Part shown: positions 25,380 through 34,108 of the stretch, one piece after another
Position numbering within the stretch: the stretch's first letter is position 1
How the letters are laid out: the number at the start of each line of letters is the position of its first letter
Origin: Imperialibacter sp. EC-SDR9
Lineage (GTDB): Bacteria > Bacteroidota > Bacteroidia > Cytophagales > Cyclobacteriaceae
Length of the DNA stretch: 64,000 nt
Direction: 5' to 3'
Assembly: GCF_902498805.1 (NCBI RefSeq)
Contig: NZ_LR701581.1
Span: forward strand, 62,001 to 126,000
Program-made: the position numbers and the translations under genes
The notes under the pieces: generated by a model
Told to the model about the DNA's origin: nothing
The model's database searches: none
What the model saw: only the letters and a program-made list of their open reading frames with translations

Positions 25380-27091
25380 TGGCAAATTTTAATATAGACA
25401 GCACCAAAGAAAACACCTATGACGCCATCGTCGTAGGATCAGGTATGAGTGGAGGATGGGCTGCCAAAGAGCTGGCAGATAAAGGCTTGAAAACGCTGAT
25501 TCTTGAGCGGGGAAGGGATGTGAAGCACAATGTAGATTACCCAACCACCAATATGATGCCCTGGGAGTTCAAGCATCGGATGCAGGTGCCGCAGGAAATA
25601 GTGGACGAGAATCCGATAGTAAGCAAGTGTTACAATTTTCGGGAAGATTCAATGCACTTCTTCGTGAAAGACAGGGAGCATCCCTACGTGCAAGAGAAAC
25701 CCTTTGACTGGATCAGGGGCTACCAGGTGGGAGGCAAGTCCATTATGTGGGCGAGACAGACCCAGCGCTGGAGCGACTTCGACTTTGAGGGCCCGGCCAG
25801 AGATGGCTTCGCAGTCGATTGGCCAATCAGGTACAAGGACATTGCTCCCTGGTACAGTTACGTCGAGAAGTTCGTAGGCATTGCCGGCTTCAAAGACGGG
25901 CTTCCTAACCTTCCTGATGGCGAGTTTTTGCCAGGCTACGACCTGAATTGTGTGGAAGGCTACTTCAAGGAGAAAGTAGAGTCGACCTATAAGGATAGAA
26001 ATATTATCTCTGCCCGTTGTGCCCACCTTTCCGAGCCTCAGCCTATTCACTTGGAGCAGGGAAGGGGCCAGTGCATGAACAGAACCTTGTGCCAGCGTGG
26101 GTGCCCTTTTGGAGGCTACTTCAATAGTAACTCGTCTACGATCCCCTGGGCACTGAAGACTGGAAATGCAACGCTAAGACCATTTTCGGTAGTACATTCC
26201 CTGATCTATGATGATGCAAAAGAAAAAGTGACTGGTGTAAGAGTAGTCGATTCCGAATCGAAGGAAATGATCGAGTATTATGCCTCTATTGTGTTTGTGA
26301 ATGCAGGCGCACTCAATACCAACCTTATTCTTCTGAATTCTACTTCGAACCGATTCCCTAACGGACTGGGCAACGACAACGGCCTCCTTGGAAAGTATGC
26401 TGCTTTCCATAACTACAGAGCCAGGGTTTCTGCCCGATATGAAGGGTTTCCTGATAAAACAACAGTAGGCCGTCGTCCCACCAGCGGGTATATACCTCGT
26501 TTCCGCAACGTGTATAAGCAGGAAACAGACTTCCTTCGGGGTTACGCTGCCGGCTTCAGTGCCGGCCGCCAGGTGGACAGGAACTATGATGGAGTTGGTG
26601 AGTCACTCAAATCAAATTTACTCAACCCTGAATGGGGTGGATGGAGAGTAGGCTCGCATATGATGGGGGAAACTATTCCGAAAGAATCTAACTACTGGGG
26701 CATTGACCTAACGCAGAAAGACGAGTGGGGCATTCCATTGCTGAAGGTCAATGTGGACTATGACGACAACGACGAGAAAATGGTCGCCGACTACATAGAG
26801 CAGCTAACGGAGATGTTCACAATGGCTGGCTTTACCGACATTCAGTCGAACGATTCCAAACAGGCACCTGGCCTGGATATCCACGAAATGGGCGGTGTGC
26901 GCATGGGCAAAGACCCTAAAACATCGCTGCTTGACAAGTGGAACCGGATGCACCTGGCCAAGAATGTTTTCGTTACTGACGGTGCTTGCATGACCTCCAC
27001 CAGCACACAAAACCCCTCGCTCACCTACATGGCACTAACAGCCAGAGCGGTGGATTTTGCGGTGAAGGAAATGCCGAAGGAGACGACTTAG
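25379..27091 (+). CDS. GMC-family oxidoreductase (gluconate dehydrogenase large-subunit type)
   Basis: 570 residues. FAD-binding start DAIVVGSGMSGGWAAKELAD (residues 14-33) and ERG, the substrate loop with GRGQCMNRTLCQRGCPFGGYF, and the C-terminal active-site block HEMGGVRMGKDP (His near 503) through STQNPSLTYMALTARAVDFA. These match the flavoprotein subunit of gluconate 2-dehydrogenase-like complexes that oxidise sugars or sugar acids. It lacks its own signal, as expected when the Tat-bearing small subunit co-exports it. Translationally coupled to that subunit; a terminator follows at 27125. Confidence 0.91.
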   Translation: MANFNIDSTKENTYDAIVVGSGMSGGWAAKELADKGLKTLILERGRDVKHNVDYPTTNMMPWEFKHRMQVPQEIVDENPIVSKCYNFREDSMHFFVKDREHPYVQEKPFDWIRGYQVGGKSIMWARQTQRWSDFDFEGPARDGFAVDWPIRYKDIAPWYSYVEKFVGIAGFKDGLPNLPDGEFLPGYDLNCVEGYFKEKVESTYKDRNIISARCAHLSEPQPIHLEQGRGQCMNRTLCQRGCPFGGYFNSNSSTIPWALKTGNATLRPFSVVHSLIYDDAKEKVTGVRVVDSESKEMIEYYASIVFVNAGALNTNLILLNSTSNRFPNGLGNDNGLLGKYAAFHNYRARVSARYEGFPDKTTVGRRPTSGYIPRFRNVYKQETDFLRGYAAGFSAGRQVDRNYDGVGESLKSNLLNPEWGGWRVGSHMMGETIPKESNYWGIDLTQKDEWGIPLLKVNVDYDDNDEKMVADYIEQLTEMFTMAGFTDIQSNDSKQAPGLDIHEMGGVRMGKDPKTSLLDKWNRMHLAKNVFVTDGACMTSTSTQNPSLTYMALTARAVDFAVKEMPKETT

Positions 27092-27124
27092 AAGATAACC
27101 GACTACAGCAAAATAACATAAATG

Positions 27125-27153
27125 AAATGGTGAGCCGACGCTCACCATTTTTT
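27125..27153. terminator. Hairpin terminator between GMC and sigma genes
   Basis: AAATGGTGAGC pairs with GCTCACCATTT around CGAC (27125-27150), followed by a run of T through 27154. It serves the rightward GMC gene and overlaps the stop of the convergent sigma factor gene. Confidence 0.85.
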
Positions 27154-27707
27154 TACAAGAAAAGCGTAAGCGACAGAATACTTCCGAGCTGCTCTCTGAC
27201 AAACTTGGTGGCTTTGAGTAACTGGGTCTTGGTTGTGTTTTCACTAATTCCCATGTTTTCGCTGATCATTTTTATACTCTGCTGATCCATGATCCTTCTC
27301 TGGAAAATTTCTTTTCTTTTTTTCGGAAGCTTGTCCATTACAGCTTCGATATTTCTCAAACACTCCCGGAAGCTGATCTCATCCTGAGTGGAATTGTCGA
27401 GGTTAGAGATCAACTCTTTCAAGTCAGTTTCAATGGTGTGAACTCTTGCTATTTTTTGCAGTTGCTTGAATGAAAAATCTCTGGCAATTTTATAGATGAG
27501 TCCCTCTAATGACAGAGCGAGATCTAACGTATTTCTCTTGTTCCAGATTGTAATGAAGGTGTCCTGCGTAATTTCTTCGGCAATTTCTTTCGACTTGCAA
27601 ATCTTAAAAGCAAAGAAATACACCCTCTGAAAATAGTTGTGGTACAACTCTTCAAAAGCCTCTTTGTCGCCGTTTTTGATGGCTTCAACTAGCTGAGGGC
27701 GTAGCAT
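27153..27707 (-). CDS. ECF RNA polymerase sigma factor (FecI-like)
   Basis: 184 residues. Region 2 is seen as AFEELYHNYFQRVYFFAFKI to QDTFITIWNKR (residues 17-58), and region 4 as MDKLPKKRKEIFQRRIMDQQSIKMISENMGISENTTKTQLLKA (about 123-168), with the helix-turn-helix for -35 recognition. A length of about 185 residues and the short linker are typical of the Bacteroidota SusC-associated ECF group. The divergent fecR gene 127 bp away is its expected anti-sigma regulator, and the receptor with an STN domain is the expected signal input. It most likely activates the locus from 27835 to 39767. Confidence 0.93.
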   Translation of the reverse strand: MLRPQLVEAIKNGDKEAFEELYHNYFQRVYFFAFKICKSKEIAEEITQDTFITIWNKRNTLDLALSLEGLIYKIARDFSFKQLQKIARVHTIETDLKELISNLDNSTQDEISFRECLRNIEAVMDKLPKKRKEIFQRRIMDQQSIKMISENMGISENTTKTQLLKATKFVREQLGSILSLTLFL

Positions 27708-27834
27708 TATGTAGGTGTGTTGTAGGTATTAGTTATCTCCTAATGTCGAAAAATAGTTTAGAAATAAAAAAAAGTTACCAGCTCAGTCACCCGTTCGTCT
27801 GGCTTTTGGGAGATATATACAAAAGGGTAACCAA

Positions 27835-28866
27835 GTGAAGACTAGAAAAAAGCAAGAGCTATTTCAAAAGTACCTTTCAGGTCGGGCCAGCGACAAGGAA
27901 GTTGACCTGTTGATGCGCCTGATTGATGAAGGGGGTACGGATGACCTTGGCCCGCAAGCGGAGATCATATGGAATGAAAGCCATCTGTTTCCTCAGATGG
28001 AAGTTGAGGTCACTGAGCGTTTGACAAATCGCATTGCTGCCTCGCTAGACCAAATGAAAGAGCAGAACCTGCCTAAGACGCTGAGAGTAATGCCTTACTG
28101 GCTTCGTGTAGCCGCTGTTTTAGTTCCGGTGGCAGTTTTTAGTGTTGTTTTCTATTTGATCAAGGGAAAGGAAACCTCACTTGTTGCCACTGAACAAGTG
28201 GAAACAATTACTTATGTCGAAAAAATCAACCCAAAGGGCCAAAAGTCAACTATTATCCTTTCTGATGGTAGTGTTGTGACCTTGAACGCTGACAGTAAGC
28301 TCGTTTATCAGGAACGGTTTGAGGGTAAAGAGCGAAAGGTGACTTTGGAAGGTGAAGCTTTTTTTGATGTGACTAAAGACCCCAGCCGCCCATTTATTAT
28401 AGAGACCGAACAGTTGATTACAAGGGTTCTGGGCACTTCGTTTACCGTCAGAGCCTATCCGAATGCTGAAGGGGTTAAGGTGGCAGTAGCAACTGGTAAA
28501 GTGTCGGTTGAGAAAGCTGGAGGGAAGAAATCAGGAAATGACGGGGAGACTTTGGTATTAGTGCCTGGTGAGATGGGCGTTTTTGAAAAACTTCACCGTA
28601 CACTCAACAAAGAATCATTCGATGAAAGGGATTTATTCGAATGGAAAGAAGGCTTGATATATTTCGAAAACGCCGAATTCGGAGAAGTATTGGAAAGGCT
28701 GGAACAGTGGTATGGCGTTAGCATCAAAGTTGAAAAGAGGATATCGCTAGAAAAGGATTTCAGTGGCGCTTATAAAAACAAGCCTTTGGAACTCGTGCTG
28801 GAAGGATTGGCATTCGTCTACGATTTCGAATATGAAATCAAAAGCAAGACCGTAAGAATTTATTAA
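27835..28866 (+). CDS. FecR-family anti-sigma regulator
   Basis: 343 residues starting at GTG 27835; the next Met in frame would remove the N-terminal helices. Residues 1-85 are the cytoplasmic sigma-binding part, a membrane helix spans about 87-108 (LRVAAVLVPVAVFSVVFYLI), and the periplasmic FecR domain follows (LSDGSVVTLNADSKLVY, VTLEGEAFFDVTKDPSRPF, RVLGTSFTVRAYP). The C-terminal part contains the usual FEWKEGLIYFENAEFGEVLERLEQWY STN-contacting module. It relays receptor occupancy to the divergent ECF sigma factor. It is co-directional with susC across a 164-bp leader carrying a hairpin. Confidence 0.93.
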   Translation: MKTRKKQELFQKYLSGRASDKEVDLLMRLIDEGGTDDLGPQAEIIWNESHLFPQMEVEVTERLTNRIAASLDQMKEQNLPKTLRVMPYWLRVAAVLVPVAVFSVVFYLIKGKETSLVATEQVETITYVEKINPKGQKSTIILSDGSVVTLNADSKLVYQERFEGKERKVTLEGEAFFDVTKDPSRPFIIETEQLITRVLGTSFTVRAYPNAEGVKVAVATGKVSVEKAGGKKSGNDGETLVLVPGEMGVFEKLHRTLNKESFDERDLFEWKEGLIYFENAEFGEVLERLEQWYGVSIKVEKRISLEKDFSGAYKNKPLELVLEGLAFVYDFEYEIKSKTVRIY

Positions 28867-28935
28867 CGCCGCTTTGGACAACAACTAAAATTAACCAACG
28901 ATAAGCTTATGGAAATAAACACAAGTTAAAAAAGA

Positions 28936-28986
28936 GTCTCATGAAGCCGACAAAACATGGGGATGGCTTGACGGCAATCATGAGAC
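28936..28986 (+). promoter_or_regulatory. Leader hairpin upstream of susC
   Basis: GTCTCATGA (28936-28944) is the exact inverse of TCATGAGAC (28978-28986), and an inner pair AAGCC/GGCTT (28944-28948 and 28965-28969) nests inside. It lies 45 bp before the susC ATG with no T-run, so it is more likely a leader or mRNA-processing structure than a terminator. No protein-coding signal explains it. Confidence 0.5.
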
Positions 28987-29030
28987 AAAGTCTGTGTTCT
29001 TGAATTTCGCAAACAAAAACTACTTAGACT

Positions 29031-32000
29031 ATGAAATCAAAAGTACTGAAAAAAATTGCAATTATGTCAAAATACGCAGTTTATGGCATGATTCTGCAGA
29101 CTGTATTATGCACCCTGATATTTGCCAGTGAGGGCGAAGCACAACGAAAAAGCCTTGACGAAATCCTTGTTTCAGTTGAACTGAAGAACCTGAAAATTGA
29201 GGAGGCGTTTTCCAGAATAGAGGAAATTACTGAATTCGATTTCGCTTATAAAAGAAGTGATTTTGATACGAGAAAGCGTATTTCGCTAGCTGTGCAAAAC
29301 CAGCCGATGACAGAGTTACTTCTCGGCATTGCCAGAGAAACAGGATTACAATTCAAAAGAATTGATGAGACCATAAATGTTAGCCGTGCCTTCGAGCAGA
29401 CAAACCTGGTATCGGAGCTGCTGGCAGTTGTAGCAACTGCGTCGGAAGTGGAAGTAACGGGCAGGGTTACCGACAATGGTGGTAATGGGCTCCCGGGCGT
29501 TAACGTACTGATTAAGGGGACAAGCACCGGCACTGTTACGGACTTTGATGGTAATTACAAGTTGCTGGCCGAGGATAATGCTACATTGGTGTTCAGTTTT
29601 GTTGGATATAAAACCACAGAAGTAGCGATTGGGGGACGAACTTCGATTAGCGTTACACTGGATGACGATATCGCTGCGTTAGAAGAGATTGTGGTTGTGG
29701 GGTATGGAGAGCAGAAGAAGGTGAGCGTGACAAATGCAGTAGCTCAGGTAAATGGCGAGGAATTGACCAAACGCCCTGTTTCAAGCATTCAACAGTCGTT
29801 GCAAGGTCAGGCAGCTGGACTAACGGTGCTGGATCAGGGAGGGAGCCCCGGCAGAACGGCAACGACAATGCGGGTAAGAGGTATAACCACACTCGGAAAT
29901 AAAAACGATGCCCTGGTTATTGTCGACGGTGTTGAGCAACAGCTCACCAATATCAACCCTGGTGATATCGAGTCTGTTTCAATACTGAAGGACGCTGCAT
30001 CAACAGCTATTTATGGATCCAGAGCTGCTAATGGTGTTATCCTTATTACAACGAAGAGAGCCAAAGAAGGGAAAGTCACTGTGGACTACAGCACGTATTA
30101 TGCGCTGCAAAACTCGGTAAACAATCCGAAAATGGATATGCCTTCCTACATGAAACTACAGCAAGTGGCGTATGAGAATGCAGGCCTTGTAGTTCCTCAG
30201 AAATTTACCGACCAGGGAATAGACGAGTATTTGAGGGGGAACAAAACTGATCCAGAAAAATTTCCTCACGTGAACGAGTGGTACAAGGTTATGCTTTATG
30301 CAGCGCCACAGTTCAACCATAACCTGGCAGTGAGTGGAGGTAGTGAGACCTTCAAAGCCAGGATGAGCATGCGATACATGAAGCAAAACTCTATCCTTGA
30401 TGTCCCTATCGACTACGGTAGCAATTTGCGTGATGTGAGGGTGAATTCCGATTTCAAGGCCTCTGAAAATTTGACGTTCAGCACTGATTTGAATTACAGG
30501 AGCAACTACTCTTTGGCACCCGTCAACGAAGCCAACGTTTTTGACAGGTTTATCCACGGCTCTCTTTTTGCTACTCCTAAATATGAAGATGGCACTTATG
30601 GACTGAGTACACAAGGCAATAACCCACTAATGTTTGCTGAGCAGCAGGGAACCTCCAAGCTATGGAACGAGAACATCTTTGGAAGTGCTAAAGCACAGTG
30701 GAAAATTGTTGATCACCTCACATTCAGTTCACAACTTGCTATGCGGATTGATAATATCCGCAGAAAGGACTTTACCAATGCTTTTTCGAATACAGACAAA
30801 AACACCAATATTACCAGGACTGTAGTAAACAATAGCCTAACCGAGATCAGGGACAATTCTACCGAGTATACCTGGAACAACCTACTTTTGTACGACAATG
30901 CATTCGGAAACCACGAGGTGAAGGCCCTCCTTGGCTACTCAACCATTGACAACGCCAAAGACTCTTTAAGGGCCTACAGAGAAAGGTTTTATAATAATGA
31001 CATCCAGTCGATAGGCCAGGGTGCCGACGACGGAACAAAGACCAATTATGGAGTAAATTCTCAGTTTGGGTTAAGGTCATACTTTTCAAGGGTGAATTAT
31101 TCATACAATGATCGATACTTGCTTGAAATGAATGCCCGGTACGACGGCTCTTCTAGATTTACTGGTAGTAATCAGTACAGCTTTTTCCCTTCTTTCTCTG
31201 GAGGGTGGCGTATTTCTGAGGAAGACTTTATGCAGGGAATTGTACCGTTGGATGAATTCAAACTTAGGGCGTCGTGGGGAAAAACTGGAAACCAAACGGT
31301 TGGGCTTTATAGCTACTATCAGTCGCTTTTTGCCAGTGCCTATACCTTCAATGGAGTATCTGTAATTGGTTTCCAACCAACCACGATTTCCAATCGAGAT
31401 ATCACCTGGGAGACTACAACTCAAACGGATATCGGTTTTGATGCACAGGTATTTGGCGGTTTTACGGTAGCACTGGATTATTATTTTAAGCGTACAGAAG
31501 GAATTTTGCTAAACCTGCCGATTCCAGCTACGATCGGTTTAGGAGCACCGCCCCAAAATGCAGGAGTGGTCGACAATAAGGGAGTTGAGCTACAGCTAGG
31601 GTATAGAAATGCCCCCGACAAAGCCCTTCGGTACAATACAACCTTAAATATATCTGCCAATAGAAATAATGTGGTAAGCCTTTCAGGAACTGGGCCATAC
31701 ATCACAGGTAGCGATATCAACCCTCTAACGATAATAGATGAGGGTTTGCCAATCAATTCTCAATGGGGTTATAAAACAGACGGGCTGTTTCAGACTCAGG
31801 AGGAGGTGGATTCTTATCCAAATATTGGACCAAATCGTGGGCCTGGCGATGTGAAGTATGTTGATATCAACAATGATGGTCTTATCAATGCCAGCGACAG
31901 AGTGGTAATAGGCAAATCATTCCCAGATTTCGTGTTTGCGCTCAATGGCAATGTTTCTTACAAGAATTTTGAGCTTAACCTGCTCCTCCAGGGTGCGTCA

Positions 32001-32402
32001 GGGGTTGACACTCGCCTGGCAGGTGGTATTGCGGAAAATGGCAATAACGAAGGGTTCGTGCCGGAAATTGTTAGCAAAGGAAATTATTGGACATCTGAAA
32101 ACACGGATGCCAGATTTCCAAGGCCCTATAAAAGAGACTTGTTGAACATGTATACATCTGATAGAATGATCATAGATGGTTCCTACTTAAGGCTGAAAAA
32201 TGTTCAGTTGCTGTATAACCTGCCGGACATGTTGGTGACAAAAATGCGTATGACCAGGGCCAACGTTTATGTTTCTGCCACCAATCTGTTCACTATTTCC
32301 AAGCTTAATCAATGGGGCCTTGATCCGGAAGTAGGCAATGGGAGGGCGACTTACTACCCTCAGGTTTCTTTGTGGACGCTTGGGGCAAATATTCAGTTTT
32401 AA
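29031..32402 (+). CDS. SusC/RagA-family TonB-linked outer-membrane protein with STN domain
   Basis: 1123 residues. N-terminal export signal, then an STN signalling domain (VELKNLKIEEAFSRIEEITE, residues 45-120), a carboxypeptidase-like domain (VTGRVTDNGGNGLPGVNVLI, about 145-225), the TonB-box-like region EEIVVVGYGEQKK, a plug domain (RVRGITTLGNKNDALVIVDG) and a beta barrel ending in Phe (GANIQF). STN-bearing SusC proteins signal through FecR/ECF sigma pairs, as found immediately upstream. With SusD 19 bp downstream it forms the outer-membrane import unit of the locus. The ligand is probably a sulfated compound, judged from the sulfatases. Confidence 0.95.
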   Translation: MKSKVLKKIAIMSKYAVYGMILQTVLCTLIFASEGEAQRKSLDEILVSVELKNLKIEEAFSRIEEITEFDFAYKRSDFDTRKRISLAVQNQPMTELLLGIARETGLQFKRIDETINVSRAFEQTNLVSELLAVVATASEVEVTGRVTDNGGNGLPGVNVLIKGTSTGTVTDFDGNYKLLAEDNATLVFSFVGYKTTEVAIGGRTSISVTLDDDIAALEEIVVVGYGEQKKVSVTNAVAQVNGEELTKRPVSSIQQSLQGQAAGLTVLDQGGSPGRTATTMRVRGITTLGNKNDALVIVDGVEQQLTNINPGDIESVSILKDAASTAIYGSRAANGVILITTKRAKEGKVTVDYSTYYALQNSVNNPKMDMPSYMKLQQVAYENAGLVVPQKFTDQGIDEYLRGNKTDPEKFPHVNEWYKVMLYAAPQFNHNLAVSGGSETFKARMSMRYMKQNSILDVPIDYGSNLRDVRVNSDFKASENLTFSTDLNYRSNYSLAPVNEANVFDRFIHGSLFATPKYEDGTYGLSTQGNNPLMFAEQQGTSKLWNENIFGSAKAQWKIVDHLTFSSQLAMRIDNIRRKDFTNAFSNTDKNTNITRTVVNNSLTEIRDNSTEYTWNNLLLYDNAFGNHEVKALLGYSTIDNAKDSLRAYRERFYNNDIQSIGQGADDGTKTNYGVNSQFGLRSYFSRVNYSYNDRYLLEMNARYDGSSRFTGSNQYSFFPSFSGGWRISEEDFMQGIVPLDEFKLRASWGKTGNQTVGLYSYYQSLFASAYTFNGVSVIGFQPTTISNRDITWETTTQTDIGFDAQVFGGFTVALDYYFKRTEGILLNLPIPATIGLGAPPQNAGVVDNKGVELQLGYRNAPDKALRYNTTLNISANRNNVVSLSGTGPYITGSDINPLTIIDEGLPINSQWGYKTDGLFQTQEEVDSYPNIGPNRGPGDVKYVDINNDGLINASDRVVIGKSFPDFVFALNGNVSYKNFELNLLLQGASGVDTRLAGGIAENGNNEGFVPEIVSKGNYWTSENTDARFPRPYKRDLLNMYTSDRMIIDGSYLRLKNVQLLYNLPDMLVTKMRMTRANVYVSATNLFTISKLNQWGLDPEVGNGRATYYPQVSLWTLGANIQF

Positions 32403-32421
32403 TCACCTAAATATTTGAAAA

Positions 32422-34017
32422 ATGAGACTCAATATATATAAAACCTTTTTAGTATTAATAGTAATGGCAATGGCTTCTGCCTGTCAAAAAGATTTGCTCG
32501 AAACAGTTCCTGATGACAGACTTTCGGCGGAGAGCTTTTGGAAAACCGAGCGAGACGCCGTTTTGGCAGTTAACGCTGTCTACCCCAATTGCCTTGATGC
32601 GGGCGACAGGCTCTTTATGTTTGACGCATTTACAGACATAGGCCATACAAATTCATTCTTCTCGGCTAATGCACAAGTGGAACAAAATGTATTCGACGCA
32701 TCAAACTCTGTAATAGCTACTCTATGGACAGAACTGTACCAGGGGATAGCAAGTGCCAACTTCGTTCTTGATAATTTAGATAAAATACCTACAGCTGATC
32801 AGGCTCTTATTAATCGGGTGAGAGGAGAGGCTAAAGCTTTAAGAGCCTATCAATACATCAAACTTGCAACCAGGTTTGGTGACGTGCCGCTTGTAACGAA
32901 AGTGTTGTCAATTGACGAAGGGAAGGCGCTTGAGAGAACATCGATCGACACGATTTGGGATTTTATCGACGACGAACTTTCTGAAGCAGCCGATTTGCTG
33001 CCTGTTTCCTACACTCCAGCTGATCTTGGCAGAGTAACAAAAGGTGCTGCCTTCGCATTACAAGCAAGAGCCAACCTCTATGCAGGGCGCTATCAGGCTG
33101 CTGCAGATGCTGCGGAAAAGGTAATTGACCTTGGAGTATATCAAATCTATCCCGAGTATGGCACGCTGTTCTCTTACTCTGCAGAAGGTAATAGCGAGGT
33201 TATTTTGGACAGGCAATATGTCAAAAGCGTTTTGCCGAACAATATCTTTGGAACCATGGCCCCCTACGGACAGCTTGGTAGAGATGGTGCGAATACTTAC
33301 GTCCCCACTAAAGCTCTGGCCGACATGTACACAATGGCGAATGGCAGGGAAACTACTGAAGCTTCAAGCGGGTTTGATGCAACTACTCCTTACGAAGGCA
33401 GGGATCCGAGGCTAAGGTTTACATTGTACGTTCCGGGTGACATAATGCCCAACGGGCAGGTATTCAATTCTCTCCCAAATAGTGGAACGGCTGACGCTGT
33501 TGGAGGCACTTTTTTTGCCACAACGACTGGCTTTACATTGAGGAAGTATGTCAATAGTGAGGATGCCGCAAACCCCACCAACAATGGCATCAATGTCATC
33601 CTTATTCGATATGCCGAGGTGGTTCTTACTTACGCAGAGGCGAGAATTGAGCTTGGCCTGATTGACGAAACTACCGTTAATGCAATCAATGAAGTTCGCC
33701 AAAGAGGAGATGTGAACCTTCCTGCCATTGCACTCGGTACATCTCAGACTGAATTGAGAGATATTGTAAGGAAGGAGAGGACTGTTGAGCTTGCTTTTGA
33801 GGGGCTGAGACTGAATGACATCAGAAGGTGGGGAATCGGAGAGCAGGTTATCCCTGGGGCAGTTGGAGGCATAGATTATGTCGAAGAGGGCGAGATAAAG
33901 ACCTACGTAGTGCCGTCATTCCAGAAGCAGTTTAACCCATCGAGAGACTATCTTTGGCCAATTCCCTACACTGAAAGGATACTTAGTCCCAATCTATCTC
34001 AGAACCCTAACTGGTAA
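32422..34017 (+). CDS. RagB/SusD-family surface lipoprotein
   Basis: 531 residues with a lipoprotein signal ending ASAC (Cys21). N-terminal SusD-like region (LSAESFWKTERDAVLAVNAVY, residues 37-60), the TPR-helix core (RGEAKALRAYQYIKLATRFGD) and the C-terminal RagB/SusD block (YAEVVLTYAEARIELGL, VRKERTVELAFEGLRLNDIRRWG, ending YLWPIPYTERILSPNLSQNPNW). It covers the SusC barrel and captures ligand at the cell surface. The gap to susC is 19 bp, so they are one transcript; a hairpin (34048) separates it from the sulfatase genes. Confidence 0.95.
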   Translation: MRLNIYKTFLVLIVMAMASACQKDLLETVPDDRLSAESFWKTERDAVLAVNAVYPNCLDAGDRLFMFDAFTDIGHTNSFFSANAQVEQNVFDASNSVIATLWTELYQGIASANFVLDNLDKIPTADQALINRVRGEAKALRAYQYIKLATRFGDVPLVTKVLSIDEGKALERTSIDTIWDFIDDELSEAADLLPVSYTPADLGRVTKGAAFALQARANLYAGRYQAAADAAEKVIDLGVYQIYPEYGTLFSYSAEGNSEVILDRQYVKSVLPNNIFGTMAPYGQLGRDGANTYVPTKALADMYTMANGRETTEASSGFDATTPYEGRDPRLRFTLYVPGDIMPNGQVFNSLPNSGTADAVGGTFFATTTGFTLRKYVNSEDAANPTNNGINVILIRYAEVVLTYAEARIELGLIDETTVNAINEVRQRGDVNLPAIALGTSQTELRDIVRKERTVELAFEGLRLNDIRRWGIGEQVIPGAVGGIDYVEEGEIKTYVVPSFQKQFNPSRDYLWPIPYTERILSPNLSQNPNW

Positions 34018-34047
34018 GTCTAGACTCCAATTAGTGTATTTTATCCT

Positions 34048-34077
34048 AAGGGAGGGCTTCATTTGAGGTCTTCCCTT
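34048..34077 (+). promoter_or_regulatory. Hairpin between susD and first sulfatase
   Basis: A 13-bp stem with a few G-T pairs and loop ATTT starts 30 bp after the susD stop. No T-run follows, so it may be a partial terminator or an mRNA-stabilising element that keeps susCD transcripts in excess over the enzyme genes. Confidence 0.5.
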
Positions 34078-34108
34078 GTTAAACCTTCCATTTAAACAAT
34101 CATCAAAC

